Source: JAHQVK01 sp036788295 (lineage in GTDB: Bacteria > Myxococcota > Kuafuiibacteriia > Kuafuiibacteriales > Kuafuiibacteriaceae). Taken from it: DNA of 64,000 bases. Below, one piece after another: positions 7,926 to 15,832 of this stretch (position 1 is the stretch's first letter; every line of letters begins with the position of its first letter). The DNA lies in the NCBI GenBank assembly GCA_036788295.1, contig DAIQNR010000025.1, positions 1 to 64,000 of the forward strand. Reading direction: 5' to 3'. Made by a program: the position numbers and the translations under genes. The notes beneath the pieces were generated by a model that made no database searches, was not told where the DNA came from, and worked only from the letters and a program-made list of their open reading frames with translations.

Positions 7926-8650
7926 CCACGACGACGCACGACGCCAGCCCGGCCGACGGCTCCGGCCGCATGTTCGACGGCATCGCCGGCCGGTACGATC
8001 TCTTGAACCGGATCAACTCGTTCGGGCTCGACCGCAGCTGGCGGCGGGCGGCGATCCGCGCCCTCGGCCTGCGCCCGAAGGACCGGGTGCTCGACCTCGC
8101 GACGGGCACGGCGGACCTCCCGGTCGAGCTGCTCGACGCCGAGCCCACTCTGTCGGTGGTGGGGCTCGATCCGTCCACCGGGATGCTCAGCCACGGCGAG
8201 CGCAAGGTGAAGCGGGCCGGGCTCGACGACCGGGTGGAGCTGGTGGTCGGCGATGCCCAAGAACTGCCGTTCGAGGCGGACAGCTTCGACGCCATCACCA
8301 TGGCGTTCGGGATCCGAAACGTGCCCGACCGCCCCCGGGCCCTGCGCGAGGTCGCCCGGGTGCTGAGGCCGGGCCGGCGGGTCGCGATCCTCGAGCTGTC
8401 CGAGCCCCGAAGCGGGGCGCTCGCCCTGCTGGCCCGGCTCCACGTGCGGGTGATGGTGCCGATCGTGGGCGCGCTGTTGTCCGGGCGTCAGGAGTACGGC
8501 TACCTGCGATCGAGCATCGAGGCCTTTCCTCGGCCGGAGCGGTTCGAGGCGATGCTGGCCGAAGCCGGGCTGGTGCCCATCGAGCGCAAGTCGTTCGCGT
8601 TTGGGGCCTGCGTGCTCTACGTCGCCGCGCGGCCGGGGGCCGAGGGGTGA
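7922..8650 (+). CDS. menG: Demethylmenaquinone methyltransferase
   Basis: Class I SAM-dependent methyltransferase of the UbiE/MenG family, which C-methylates demethylmenaquinone to menaquinone. The N-terminal block RMFDGIAGRYDLLNRINSFG is diagnostic, followed by the SAM motif VLDLATGTADLPVEL, GLDPSTGML, and the late block DAITMAFGIRNVPDRPRALRE. At 242 residues it has the normal family length. It overlaps aroF by ATGA and the next gene by GTGA. With menF and menD in the same operon, menaquinone rather than ubiquinone is the likely product. The enzyme is probably cytosolic and acts at the membrane surface. Confidence 0.94.
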   Translation: MTTTTHDASPADGSGRMFDGIAGRYDLLNRINSFGLDRSWRRAAIRALGLRPKDRVLDLATGTADLPVELLDAEPTLSVVGLDPSTGMLSHGERKVKRAGLDDRVELVVGDAQELPFEADSFDAITMAFGIRNVPDRPRALREVARVLRPGRRVAILELSEPRSGALALLARLHVRVMVPIVGALLSGRQEYGYLRSSIEAFPRPERFEAMLAEAGLVPIERKSFAFGACVLYVAARPGAEG

Positions 8651-9888
8651 GGTCGGCGGGGGCGGTCCCCGGTCCGCCCCCGGGTTCGCGGGAGGCGATG
8701 CCCGCGAACGACCCGCTGGAGCTGCTCGCGTCGGCCCCGCTTCCCCCGTGCGTGTTCTGGCGGGACCAGGACGTGACCCAGATCGGGCTCGGGGTGGCGG
8801 TCGAGATCAGGACGCAAGGGTCAGCGCGGTTTCAGGAGGCGGACGCCGCGCTCGCCGGGTCGGATCACCCGCTCCCGTGGTTCGGCGGCTTCTCGTTCGA
8901 GCCACGAGTGCAGGACGGCTTCGGCCCGTTCGGGGCGCTCCGGTTCGTGCAGCCGCGCTTTCTGTGGACGCTCCGCGGCGGGAGGGCGTCGCTGTCCGCC
9001 GCCGGGCCCGATCCGGACTGGCCCATCGTTCAGGCATGGGCGGAGCGCCCGTCCTCGGGGCTGACTTCAGCGCTGGGAGCGGGCGGGATCCGGCTCCCGT
9101 CCGATCCAGAGTCCTGGGCCACCGCAGTTCGAGTTGCGCAAGAAGCCTTTCGAGAACGGCGCGCGAGGAAAGTCGTCTTGTCGCGGGAGCTTCGGGTCCG
9201 CAGGGAAGAGCGGATCGAGGTGGCGAGGCTGTTGGCCGGGCTCCGCCCGAACTCGCCGTCGGAGGCCAGCTTCGCGTTTTTCGCTGGTGAGGCCGCGTTC
9301 GTGGGGCTCACCCCGGAGCGGCTCGTCCGGGTGCGCGGGGACCGGGTCGACACCGAGGCCCTCGCCGGCTCGTCGGGGCCGGACGACGGCGCAGCCCTGC
9401 TTTCGAGCGCAAAGGACCGAGAAGAGCACGATCACGTCGTGGAGCACCTTATCGAGCGGCTCACCCCGTACGCGCATGTGGAGCGGACAGCCGAGCCGGT
9501 GCTGCGCTCGCTCGGGACCCTCTGCCACCTGCTCACCCCGGTGACCGGGCGGCTGCGGCGCCGGTGCTCGGTGCTCGAGCTGGCCGGGGCGCTCCACCCG
9601 ACCCCGGCGGTGGGCGGGGCGCCGATGGCGACGGCGCTCGAGCTCATCCGGCTCGCCGAGGGCCGGCCCCGGGGCTGGTATTCGGGCGGGGTGGGCTACC
9701 TCGAGCGGGGTCCGGAAGGGGTGATGGGCGGCGACCTGCGGGTGGCCCTGCGCTCCGCCCTGGTCGAAGGGGCAGAGGCCCGGGTGTTCGTGGGCGCGGG
9801 CATCGTCCCCGCTTCCACCGCCGAGGGCGAGTGGCAGGAGACCGAGCTGAAGGCGGTGCGGCTGCTCGACGCGCTGGGGGCGCGGTGA
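8647..9888 (+). CDS. menF: Isochorismate synthase
   Basis: Chorismate-binding enzyme that isomerises chorismate to isochorismate, the committed step to menaquinone. Landmarks are KVVLSREL, GLTPERLVRV, ALAGSSGPDD, the HDHVVEHLIERL helix, LCHLLTPVTGRL, LHPTPAVGGAP, GWYSGGVGYLE and the C-terminal VGAGIVPASTAEGEWQETELK, all typical of the MenF/EntC/TrpE fold. GTG 8647 overlaps the menG stop (GTGA); ATG 8698, with GGGAGG directly before it, is an alternative that would remove 17 poorly conserved residues. The stop overlaps the GTG of menD. Salicylate synthase activity is unlikely because menD follows directly. Confidence 0.93.
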   Translation: MRSAGAVPGPPPGSREAMPANDPLELLASAPLPPCVFWRDQDVTQIGLGVAVEIRTQGSARFQEADAALAGSDHPLPWFGGFSFEPRVQDGFGPFGALRFVQPRFLWTLRGGRASLSAAGPDPDWPIVQAWAERPSSGLTSALGAGGIRLPSDPESWATAVRVAQEAFRERRARKVVLSRELRVRREERIEVARLLAGLRPNSPSEASFAFFAGEAAFVGLTPERLVRVRGDRVDTEALAGSSGPDDGAALLSSAKDREEHDHVVEHLIERLTPYAHVERTAEPVLRSLGTLCHLLTPVTGRLRRRCSVLELAGALHPTPAVGGAPMATALELIRLAEGRPRGWYSGGVGYLERGPEGVMGGDLRVALRSALVEGAEARVFVGAGIVPASTAEGEWQETELKAVRLLDALGAR

Positions 9889-11594
9889 GCGAGGGCATCC
9901 ACGGCGGGGTGCTGCTCGAGGGGTGGTGCAGCCTCCTGCTCGACGGCTTCGTGGCCGGCGGGATGAGGGAGGTGGTGGTGAGCCCCGGGTCCCGCAGCAC
10001 CCCGGTGGTGCTCGCCGCTGCGAGCCACCCGGAGCTCGAGCTCACGGTCATCGTGGACGAGCGCTCGGCCGCGTTTTTCGCCCTCGGACGGGCCCGGGCC
10101 ACCGGGCGGCCATCGCTGTTGGTTCGAACCTCGGGCACGGCGGGATCCCACGACCTGCCCGCTGTGATCGAGGCCGCGGAGGCCAAGATCCCCCTGCTCG
10201 TCCTGACCGCGGACCGGCCGCCGGAGCTGGTCGGGGTCCGGGCCCCGCAGACGATCGACCAGACGAGGCTTTTTGGGACCTACGCCCGCTGCCTCGAGCT
10301 CGGGGTCCCCGATTCGGCGCCGCTGCCGCTGGCGTCGGTTCGCCGGGCGGGGGTGCAGGCGGCGGCGCTCGCCATGGACGGGGCCCCTGTGCAGGTGAAC
10401 CTGCGAGCCCGAAAGCCGCTCGAGCCTCCGTCCGAGCTCTCGGCCGAGGACGAGGCGTTTTTGTCCGAGGTGTCGGCGCTTCGAGGCTCGCCCGGGCCTC
10501 GGATCCACCCGCCGGCCCCCGCGGTGCCGTCGGCCGAAGGTCTCGCCGCGCTGAAGAACGCGATCGCGCGGTCTCGGAGGCCGCTGGTGGTGGCGGGGCC
10601 CGCCGTGGCGTACCGGCCAGAGGACCGAACCGCGCTCGTCGAGTGGGCGGCTGGGCTCGGGGCGCCGCTGTGCCTCGAGGCCACGTCGCAGCTGCGGCTC
10701 GGGCCAGGCGGGCTCGGCGCCCCCGGGTTCGACGCGGCGCTGCGGGTCCCGAAGATCCGGGCCGGTCTCGCCCCCGACCTCATCCTGCAGCTCGGGAACC
10801 CGCCGATCGGGACCGGGCTCGAGGGGTTGGCCGGGCCCCGCATCTGCCTCGCGCCGGGCGGATTTCCGGACCCTCAGTCCCGGGCCGAGGTTGTGCAAGG
10901 CAGCCTGCCGTCTTTCGCCCGGGCGCTCCCTGGATCGCGATTTCGGCCGGAGCCGGGGTGGGTCGAGCGGTGGGCCGAGCTGTTTTCGGCGGTGTCGTCG
11001 CTGCCTCTGCCCGATTGGTCCGAGGCGCACGTGACCCGGGCGGCGCGGTCGGCGGTGCCGGAGGGCGGGTTCCTCATGGTCGGCAACAGCCTCCCGGTCC
11101 GTCACCTCGACCAGTTCGTGCCGTCCGGAGGTCCGGCGTGCACGGTGCTCCACCAGCGGGGCGCGAGCGGGATCGACGGGCTCATCGCCGGGGCGGTGGG
11201 GGCGGCGAGGAGCCGGCCCACGGTGCTGCTCATCGGCGACGTGAGCGCGAGGCACGACCTCGGCTCGCTCGCGCTGGGGCCGCTGGCCCCGGACTTGACC
11301 GTCGTCGTGATCCACAACGGCGGGGGCCGCATCTTCGAGCAGCTCCCCATTGCCCGGCGCCTCGGGCTCGACCATCCGGGGCTCGAGCCGTTCACGACCC
11401 CGGATCCGATCTCGCTCGTGCCGGTGGCGGCGGCGCTCGGGTGGCGCGCGGTCGCGGCCGCCGACCGCTTCGAGTTCGAGGAGGCCGTCGGTCGGCCGGC
11501 AGACGGCCGGCCCCGGTTCATCGAGGCCCGGGTGCCCCCCCACGAGGCCACGGAGACGCTCGGGGAATGGGTCGCAACGCTCGGTCGTTTTTGA
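9885..11594 (+). CDS. menD: 2-succinyl-5-enolpyruvyl-6-hydroxy-3-cyclohexene-1-carboxylate synthase
   Basis: Thiamine-diphosphate enzyme that joins isochorismate and 2-oxoglutarate (via succinic semialdehyde-ThDP). The N-terminal block VVSPGSRSTPVVLAA, the ThDP-activating Glu in IVDERSAAFFALG, TSGTAGSHDLPAVIEA and the C-terminal cofactor segment GDVSARHDLGSL...VVVIHNGGGRIFEQLP are all present. The 569 residues match the family. The frame extends upstream to 9564 but that is a shadow of menF; GTG 9885 overlaps the menF stop by four bases. MenH, MenC, MenE, MenB and MenA are not in the window and must be encoded elsewhere. Confidence 0.94.
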   Translation: MSEGIHGGVLLEGWCSLLLDGFVAGGMREVVVSPGSRSTPVVLAAASHPELELTVIVDERSAAFFALGRARATGRPSLLVRTSGTAGSHDLPAVIEAAEAKIPLLVLTADRPPELVGVRAPQTIDQTRLFGTYARCLELGVPDSAPLPLASVRRAGVQAAALAMDGAPVQVNLRARKPLEPPSELSAEDEAFLSEVSALRGSPGPRIHPPAPAVPSAEGLAALKNAIARSRRPLVVAGPAVAYRPEDRTALVEWAAGLGAPLCLEATSQLRLGPGGLGAPGFDAALRVPKIRAGLAPDLILQLGNPPIGTGLEGLAGPRICLAPGGFPDPQSRAEVVQGSLPSFARALPGSRFRPEPGWVERWAELFSAVSSLPLPDWSEAHVTRAARSAVPEGGFLMVGNSLPVRHLDQFVPSGGPACTVLHQRGASGIDGLIAGAVGAARSRPTVLLIGDVSARHDLGSLALGPLAPDLTVVVIHNGGGRIFEQLPIARRLGLDHPGLEPFTTPDPISLVPVAAALGWRAVAAADRFEFEEAVGRPADGRPRFIEARVPPHEATETLGEWVATLGRF

Positions 11595-11625
11595 CTTCTG
11601 GACGGGGCCGGCGCTGTCTGTTCGC

Positions 11626-12315
11626 ATGCGGGGCGGGCGATTCGCAGGTTTTTCCCCGGAGGCCTTCCGGTTTCTCGCCGAGCTCGAGGCAAACAACGAT
11701 CGGGCTTGGTTTGCGGCGCACGAGGAGGCGTTCAACCGCCTCTGGAAAGCCCCGCTCGAGGCCCTGGTGCAGGACGCGGAGCCGGAGCTCGGCGCCGGCA
11801 AGCGGTTTCGCATCCACCGCGACGTGCGGTTCTCCGCCGACAAGTCGCCCTACAAGACCCACGCCTCGGCCGTCTTCGAGAACGACGGCCTCGTGTTCTA
11901 CCTGCAGTTCGCCAAGGACCACGTCTTCTGCGCCACCGGGATGCACATGATGGCCAAAGACCAGCTGGCCCGGTTCTTGGCCGCGGTCGATGACGACGGA
12001 TCGGGGACGGCGCTCGAGGCCGCGGTGCGAAACGCCGAGGCGGCCGAGCTCGAGATCGGGGGCGAGTCGCTGAAGACGGTGGCCCGGGGCTACCCGAAGG
12101 ACCACCCGAGGGCCCGGTTCCTCCGCCACAAGGGCCTGACCGCGGCCCGCACCTGGCGATTCGAGGTGGGCGCGCCGCCGCGGTGGATGTCCACCGACGG
12201 CGCGGTCAAGGTGTTCTTCGAGGCGTGGGCGGAGGCGAGCGACATCAACCGCTGGCTGTCGGCCCATGTCGGTCCGAGCCGCGAAGGGGCTCGGTGGGTG
12301 AAGACCGCGCTCTGA
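11626..12315 (+). CDS. DUF2461 family protein
   Basis: A 229-residue protein of the DUF2461 family, whose biochemical role is not established. Typical features are FSPEAFRFLAELEANNDRAWF at the N-terminus, the RIHRDVRFSADKSPYKTHASAVF block, and GMHMMAKDQLARF. ATG 11626 was chosen because the conserved N-terminal helix starts nine residues later; the longer frame overlaps menD. It follows menD by 31 bp and could be cotranscribed, but the product has no known link to quinone synthesis. Confidence 0.87.
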   Translation: MRGGRFAGFSPEAFRFLAELEANNDRAWFAAHEEAFNRLWKAPLEALVQDAEPELGAGKRFRIHRDVRFSADKSPYKTHASAVFENDGLVFYLQFAKDHVFCATGMHMMAKDQLARFLAAVDDDGSGTALEAAVRNAEAAELEIGGESLKTVARGYPKDHPRARFLRHKGLTAARTWRFEVGAPPRWMSTDGAVKVFFEAWAEASDINRWLSAHVGPSREGARWVKTAL

Positions 12316-12325
12316 GCGGTGTACG

Positions 12326-12898
12326 GTGCGCCCGGTGGAAGAACTCATCCCTCCCTGGCGGGAGCTCTCCCGCGAGCTGGCGTTTCGGAGCCCGGTGCTC
12401 GACGTCAGCCGCCGCCGCCGGGTCGAGCAGTCGCCGGAGCGGACCGAGGGCGAGTTCGTGGTCCTCGAGGCCCCCGATTGGGTGAACGTGGTGGCGAGGA
12501 CCGCCGACGACCAGCTCGTGTTGGTCGAGCAGTGGCGCCACGGGGTCGAGCGGGTCACCCTCGAGATCCCGGGGGGCATGGTCGATCCGGGCGAAGACCC
12601 GGCCGACGCCGCCCGGCGAGAGCTGCTCGAGGAGACCGGGTACACGAGCGAGCGGTGGGAGCGGCTCGGTGCCATCGACCCGAACCCGGCGCTGCAAAAG
12701 AACCGCTGCTACACCTACCTCGCGCTCGACGCGGCGCGAACCGACCGGCCTCGGTTCGAGGGCAACGAGCGCTGCCGGCTCGTGCTGGTGCCCTACCGCG
12801 AGGCGGGAGCGCTGGTCACGTCCGGCCGCATCACCCACGCGCTGGTGGTCGTGGCGCTGTACCTCGCTCGACTCCAGGACGCCGCGGCGCCGCGCTGA
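12326..12898 (+). CDS. Nudix hydrolase, ADP-ribose pyrophosphatase-like
   Basis: Hydrolyses a nucleoside diphosphate linked to another moiety, probably ADP-ribose or an ADP-sugar. The Nudix box begins with GGMVDPGEDPADAA and ends with RRELLEETGY (about residues 83-106), giving the metal-binding REUxEE triad. The preceding VLVEQWRHGVERVTLEIPGG is the pattern seen in ADP-ribose pyrophosphatases. GTG 12326 is ten bases after the DUF2461 stop; no better start with a ribosome site is visible before the conserved core. Substrate is inferred from subfamily resemblance only. Confidence 0.88.
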   Translation: MRPVEELIPPWRELSRELAFRSPVLDVSRRRRVEQSPERTEGEFVVLEAPDWVNVVARTADDQLVLVEQWRHGVERVTLEIPGGMVDPGEDPADAARRELLEETGYTSERWERLGAIDPNPALQKNRCYTYLALDAARTDRPRFEGNERCRLVLVPYREAGALVTSGRITHALVVVALYLARLQDAAAPR

Positions 12899-12979
12899 CC
12901 GTCTCGCCCCGGTCCGGGCGCGCTTTTTGGTCGGCATGGAGCCAACAAGTTTCGACCGGCGCCGCCGACAGTATCCGTC

Positions 12980-14686
12980 ATGGGCCTTGCGTCTCAGCCT
13001 CCGCGAGAGACCCAGGATCTGCCGTCCGGGGCGGAGCTCCGGGTGCTCGTCGTGGACGAGGAGGCCCGCGCAGCCGCGCTCGAGGCGCTGATCGCGAGGG
13101 GGGATGGCATCTCCGGCTGGATAGTGGAGCGAAGGACCGACCTCGAGGGCGCGCTTCGGGCCCTGCGCGGCGGAGGGTTCCACGCCTGCCTTCTCGCCCA
13201 CGACATCGGCGGAAAACCGGGGATCGAGCTCATCGTTGCGGCCAGGGAGGAGAGCTCTCCGGTGCCCTTCGTCTTGCTCGGCGGCGGCGGCCGGGCCTCG
13301 GACCTCGAGGCGATACAGGCTGGCGCCGACGACTTTCTCGATCGGGACGGCCTCGACGCCGGCGCGCTCGAGAAGGCGGTGCGGTATGCGGTCGAGCATG
13401 CCCGGGTGCGCGCGGACCTGTTTCGTCGGACCCGCCGGGACGGGCTGACCGGGCTTCACAACCGGGGGAGCATCGAGGAGCGGATCGAGTGCGCCATCGC
13501 GCGGGCCGAGCGCAGCGCCCGGCTCGTCGGGGTCTGCGTCATCGACCTCGATGGGTTCAAGGCGGTGAACGATCGGTGCGGGCACGCGGCCGGGGACGAG
13601 CTGCTGCGGAGCTTCGCCGCCCGGCTCAAGGAGGTCGTGCGCGCCTACGACGCGGTCGGCAGGCTCGGCGGCGACGAGTTCGCGGTCGTGCTCGAAGAGC
13701 TGGGTTCAGAGGCGGAGGCGCGCCGGACCATCGCCCGCATCGAGCACGTCACGGCCCGGGCGGACCTTCGTCCGGCCGGGCTTCCGCCGGTGTCGGCGTC
13801 GGTGGGGCTCGCGATGTATCCGCAGGGGGGCACGACGTCGGCCGACCTGCTCCGGGTTGCCGACGAGGCGATGTACCGGGCGAAGAAGGCGTCGAAGCAG
13901 CGAACGAGCCTCGAGCTGGCGGAGGGCTTTCCCCGCCGCCCGGAGGAGTTTCGGGCCGCCGCCAGCTCCGGGGCGCTGCAGCTCGCGTTTCAACCCCAGG
14001 TGGACCTCGGGACCGGAGCGACGGTCGGCTTCGAGGCCCTCGCCCGATGGAATCCGTCCGGTCAGCCGATCCGGCCCATCGCCGAGGTGGTCGGCTGGCT
14101 CGAGCGCATCGGCGCGGTGGCCGAGCTCGATCTGTGGGTGCTCGAGCAGGCGATAGCGCGGATCGCGCAGGAGAGCTTGCCGCGGGTCGCGGTGAACCTG
14201 TCGCCGGCGTCCCTCATCCGCCCCGACTTCCTCAGCCGGGCCGCTGCGCTCCTTCCGGTGGCGCCGGGCCGAATCGAGCTCGAGCTCACCGAATCGGCGG
14301 TGCTCTTTGCGCTCGACCCGGGCTCGATGGTCAGCAACAGCCTGCACGTTCTTCGCGCCCTGGGTCTGCGAATCGCGCTCGACGACTTCGGGGTGGGGCA
14401 GTCTTCCTTGCTCCGTTTTCGCGACCTTCCGATCGACGTCGTGAAGGTGGACCGGGCGTTCACCCCTGGGTTCGCTGGCGACGAGCGGAGCCGGGCCATT
14501 CTCGAGGCGGTCGTCGCCTTGGGGCGCCGGCTCTCGGTCGAAGTGGTGGCGGAGGGCATCGAGACCTCGGCCGAAGCGGAGGAGATCCGGGCCCTCGGGG
14601 TGGCGCGAGGCCAGGGCTTCTTCTTCTCGAAACCGCTGCTCGACGAGGAGCTGACGCAGTGGCTCGCCCGGTCGGCCTCCGGTTGA
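12980..14686 (+). CDS. Cyclic di-GMP turnover protein: receiver-like, GGDEF and EAL domains
   Basis: A cytoplasmic 568-residue protein. Residues about 20-140 form a CheY-like receiver; the usual phospho-acceptor Asp position falls in LLAHDIGGKPGIEL and appears shifted or replaced, so phosphorylation is uncertain. GGDEF domain about 155-315: intact GGDEF at 230-234 with an inhibitory RxxD site (RAYD) five residues before it. EAL domain about 325-565: FEALARW, NLSP, ELTES, DDFGVGQSS, VKVDRAF, AEGIET and ARGQGFFFSKP keep the metal and catalytic residues. Both synthesis and hydrolysis of cyclic di-GMP are therefore possible. It stands alone 81 bp after the Nudix gene. Confidence 0.94.
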   Translation: MGLASQPPRETQDLPSGAELRVLVVDEEARAAALEALIARGDGISGWIVERRTDLEGALRALRGGGFHACLLAHDIGGKPGIELIVAAREESSPVPFVLLGGGGRASDLEAIQAGADDFLDRDGLDAGALEKAVRYAVEHARVRADLFRRTRRDGLTGLHNRGSIEERIECAIARAERSARLVGVCVIDLDGFKAVNDRCGHAAGDELLRSFAARLKEVVRAYDAVGRLGGDEFAVVLEELGSEAEARRTIARIEHVTARADLRPAGLPPVSASVGLAMYPQGGTTSADLLRVADEAMYRAKKASKQRTSLELAEGFPRRPEEFRAAASSGALQLAFQPQVDLGTGATVGFEALARWNPSGQPIRPIAEVVGWLERIGAVAELDLWVLEQAIARIAQESLPRVAVNLSPASLIRPDFLSRAAALLPVAPGRIELELTESAVLFALDPGSMVSNSLHVLRALGLRIALDDFGVGQSSLLRFRDLPIDVVKVDRAFTPGFAGDERSRAILEAVVALGRRLSVEVVAEGIETSAEAEEIRALGVARGQGFFFSKPLLDEELTQWLARSASG

Positions 14687-14780
14687 CCCGCGCGATGCTC
14701 GCGCTTAACGCGCGCACGGACATGGAAATCTCGGTGCTTCGATCGACTTGGCCCGCCGAGGCTCGGCCGCAGGGGCGCCG

Positions 14781-15815
14781 ATGACGGTGCAGGCGGCCCT
14801 CGACCGCATCGTCGCCGCGGAGCATGGGCGCGGACACTGCCATGAGGTGGCGGTGGGTGTTCTCGAAGGCGAGCGGTTCACCCACGCCTGCGCCGGAGAC
14901 TGGCGCGACCGCCCGGTCGGGCCGGACACGCCGTTTCTCATCGCCTCCACTTCGAAACTGTTCATCACGGCGATGATCTTTCAGCTGGTTGCCGAAGAGC
15001 GGCTCGGGCTCGACGATCCGGTGGCTCGCTTCTTTCCGGGAGAGCTCGATCGGTTGCATGTATTTCGGGGGGAAGACCACAGCGGCAAAATCACCCTTCG
15101 GCACCTGCTCACCCACTCGTCGGGCCTCCCTGACTATTTCGAAGGCCGGCGCCGCGACGGAACCTCCTTGATGGAAGAGCTCTTGGCCGGGCGCGACCGC
15201 AGCTATGGGCTGCCCGAGGTGCTCGGCTGGGCGCGCGATGAGATGCGCCCCGCTTTCGCCCCCGGCACCGGGACGAGGGCGCTCTACTCGGATACGAACT
15301 TCTACCTTCTGACCGAGGTCATCGTACGGGTGACTGGGCTGTCGATCGGGGAGGTGCTCGATCGACGAGTCACCGGGCCGCTCGGGCTCGAGCGCACCGA
15401 ATTCTATCGGCCCGGGATGGATGTCCTGCCCCTCCGATTCGGAGGCGAGGCGCTCGACATCCCTCTGGCCCTGAGTTCGATGCCCGGTGACGGCGGCGCG
15501 GTGTCGTCGATTGGGGATCTCGCCCGGTTCGTCGGCGCGTTCTTCGACGGGACCCTGTTTCCTTCACCGCTGCTCGATGGGCCCTTTCGGCGGGTCTTCT
15601 TTCCGCTGAAGGCAGGAACCGGGGTCCTGCGGTTCGCCATGCCCCGCTGGCTTCCTCCCTTTCGCCCGGACATGGAGTTCGTCGGCCACTCCGGGATCAG
15701 CGGGACGATCGCGTTTCGCTGCCCGGCTCGAGGCCGGATCGTGGTCGGAACGGTCAACCAGCTGAAGGGCCGCTCCCGCCCCTACAAGATGATGATCAAA
15801 GCGGCGCTCGCTTGA
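14781..15815 (+). CDS. Serine hydrolase, beta-lactamase/class C esterase family
   Basis: A 344-residue alpha/beta serine hydrolase. The nucleophile motif is STSK (Ser56-x-x-Lys59), the Tyr motif is YSDTN, and the third motif is GHSGISG late in the chain. FLIASTSKLFITAMIFQL and LRHLLTHSSGLPDYF are standard for this family. No signal peptide is evident from ATG 14781; a TTG at 14748 would add 11 Arg/Ala-rich residues without creating one. Relatives act as esterases, D-aminopeptidases or peptidoglycan hydrolases, and a true beta-lactamase is unlikely without export. It converges with the kinase gene (17 bp between stops). Confidence 0.88.
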   Translation: MTVQAALDRIVAAEHGRGHCHEVAVGVLEGERFTHACAGDWRDRPVGPDTPFLIASTSKLFITAMIFQLVAEERLGLDDPVARFFPGELDRLHVFRGEDHSGKITLRHLLTHSSGLPDYFEGRRRDGTSLMEELLAGRDRSYGLPEVLGWARDEMRPAFAPGTGTRALYSDTNFYLLTEVIVRVTGLSIGEVLDRRVTGPLGLERTEFYRPGMDVLPLRFGGEALDIPLALSSMPGDGGAVSSIGDLARFVGAFFDGTLFPSPLLDGPFRRVFFPLKAGTGVLRFAMPRWLPPFRPDMEFVGHSGISGTIAFRCPARGRIVVGTVNQLKGRSRPYKMMIKAALA

Positions 15816-15832
15816 CCTCGGCCGACCCGAGC

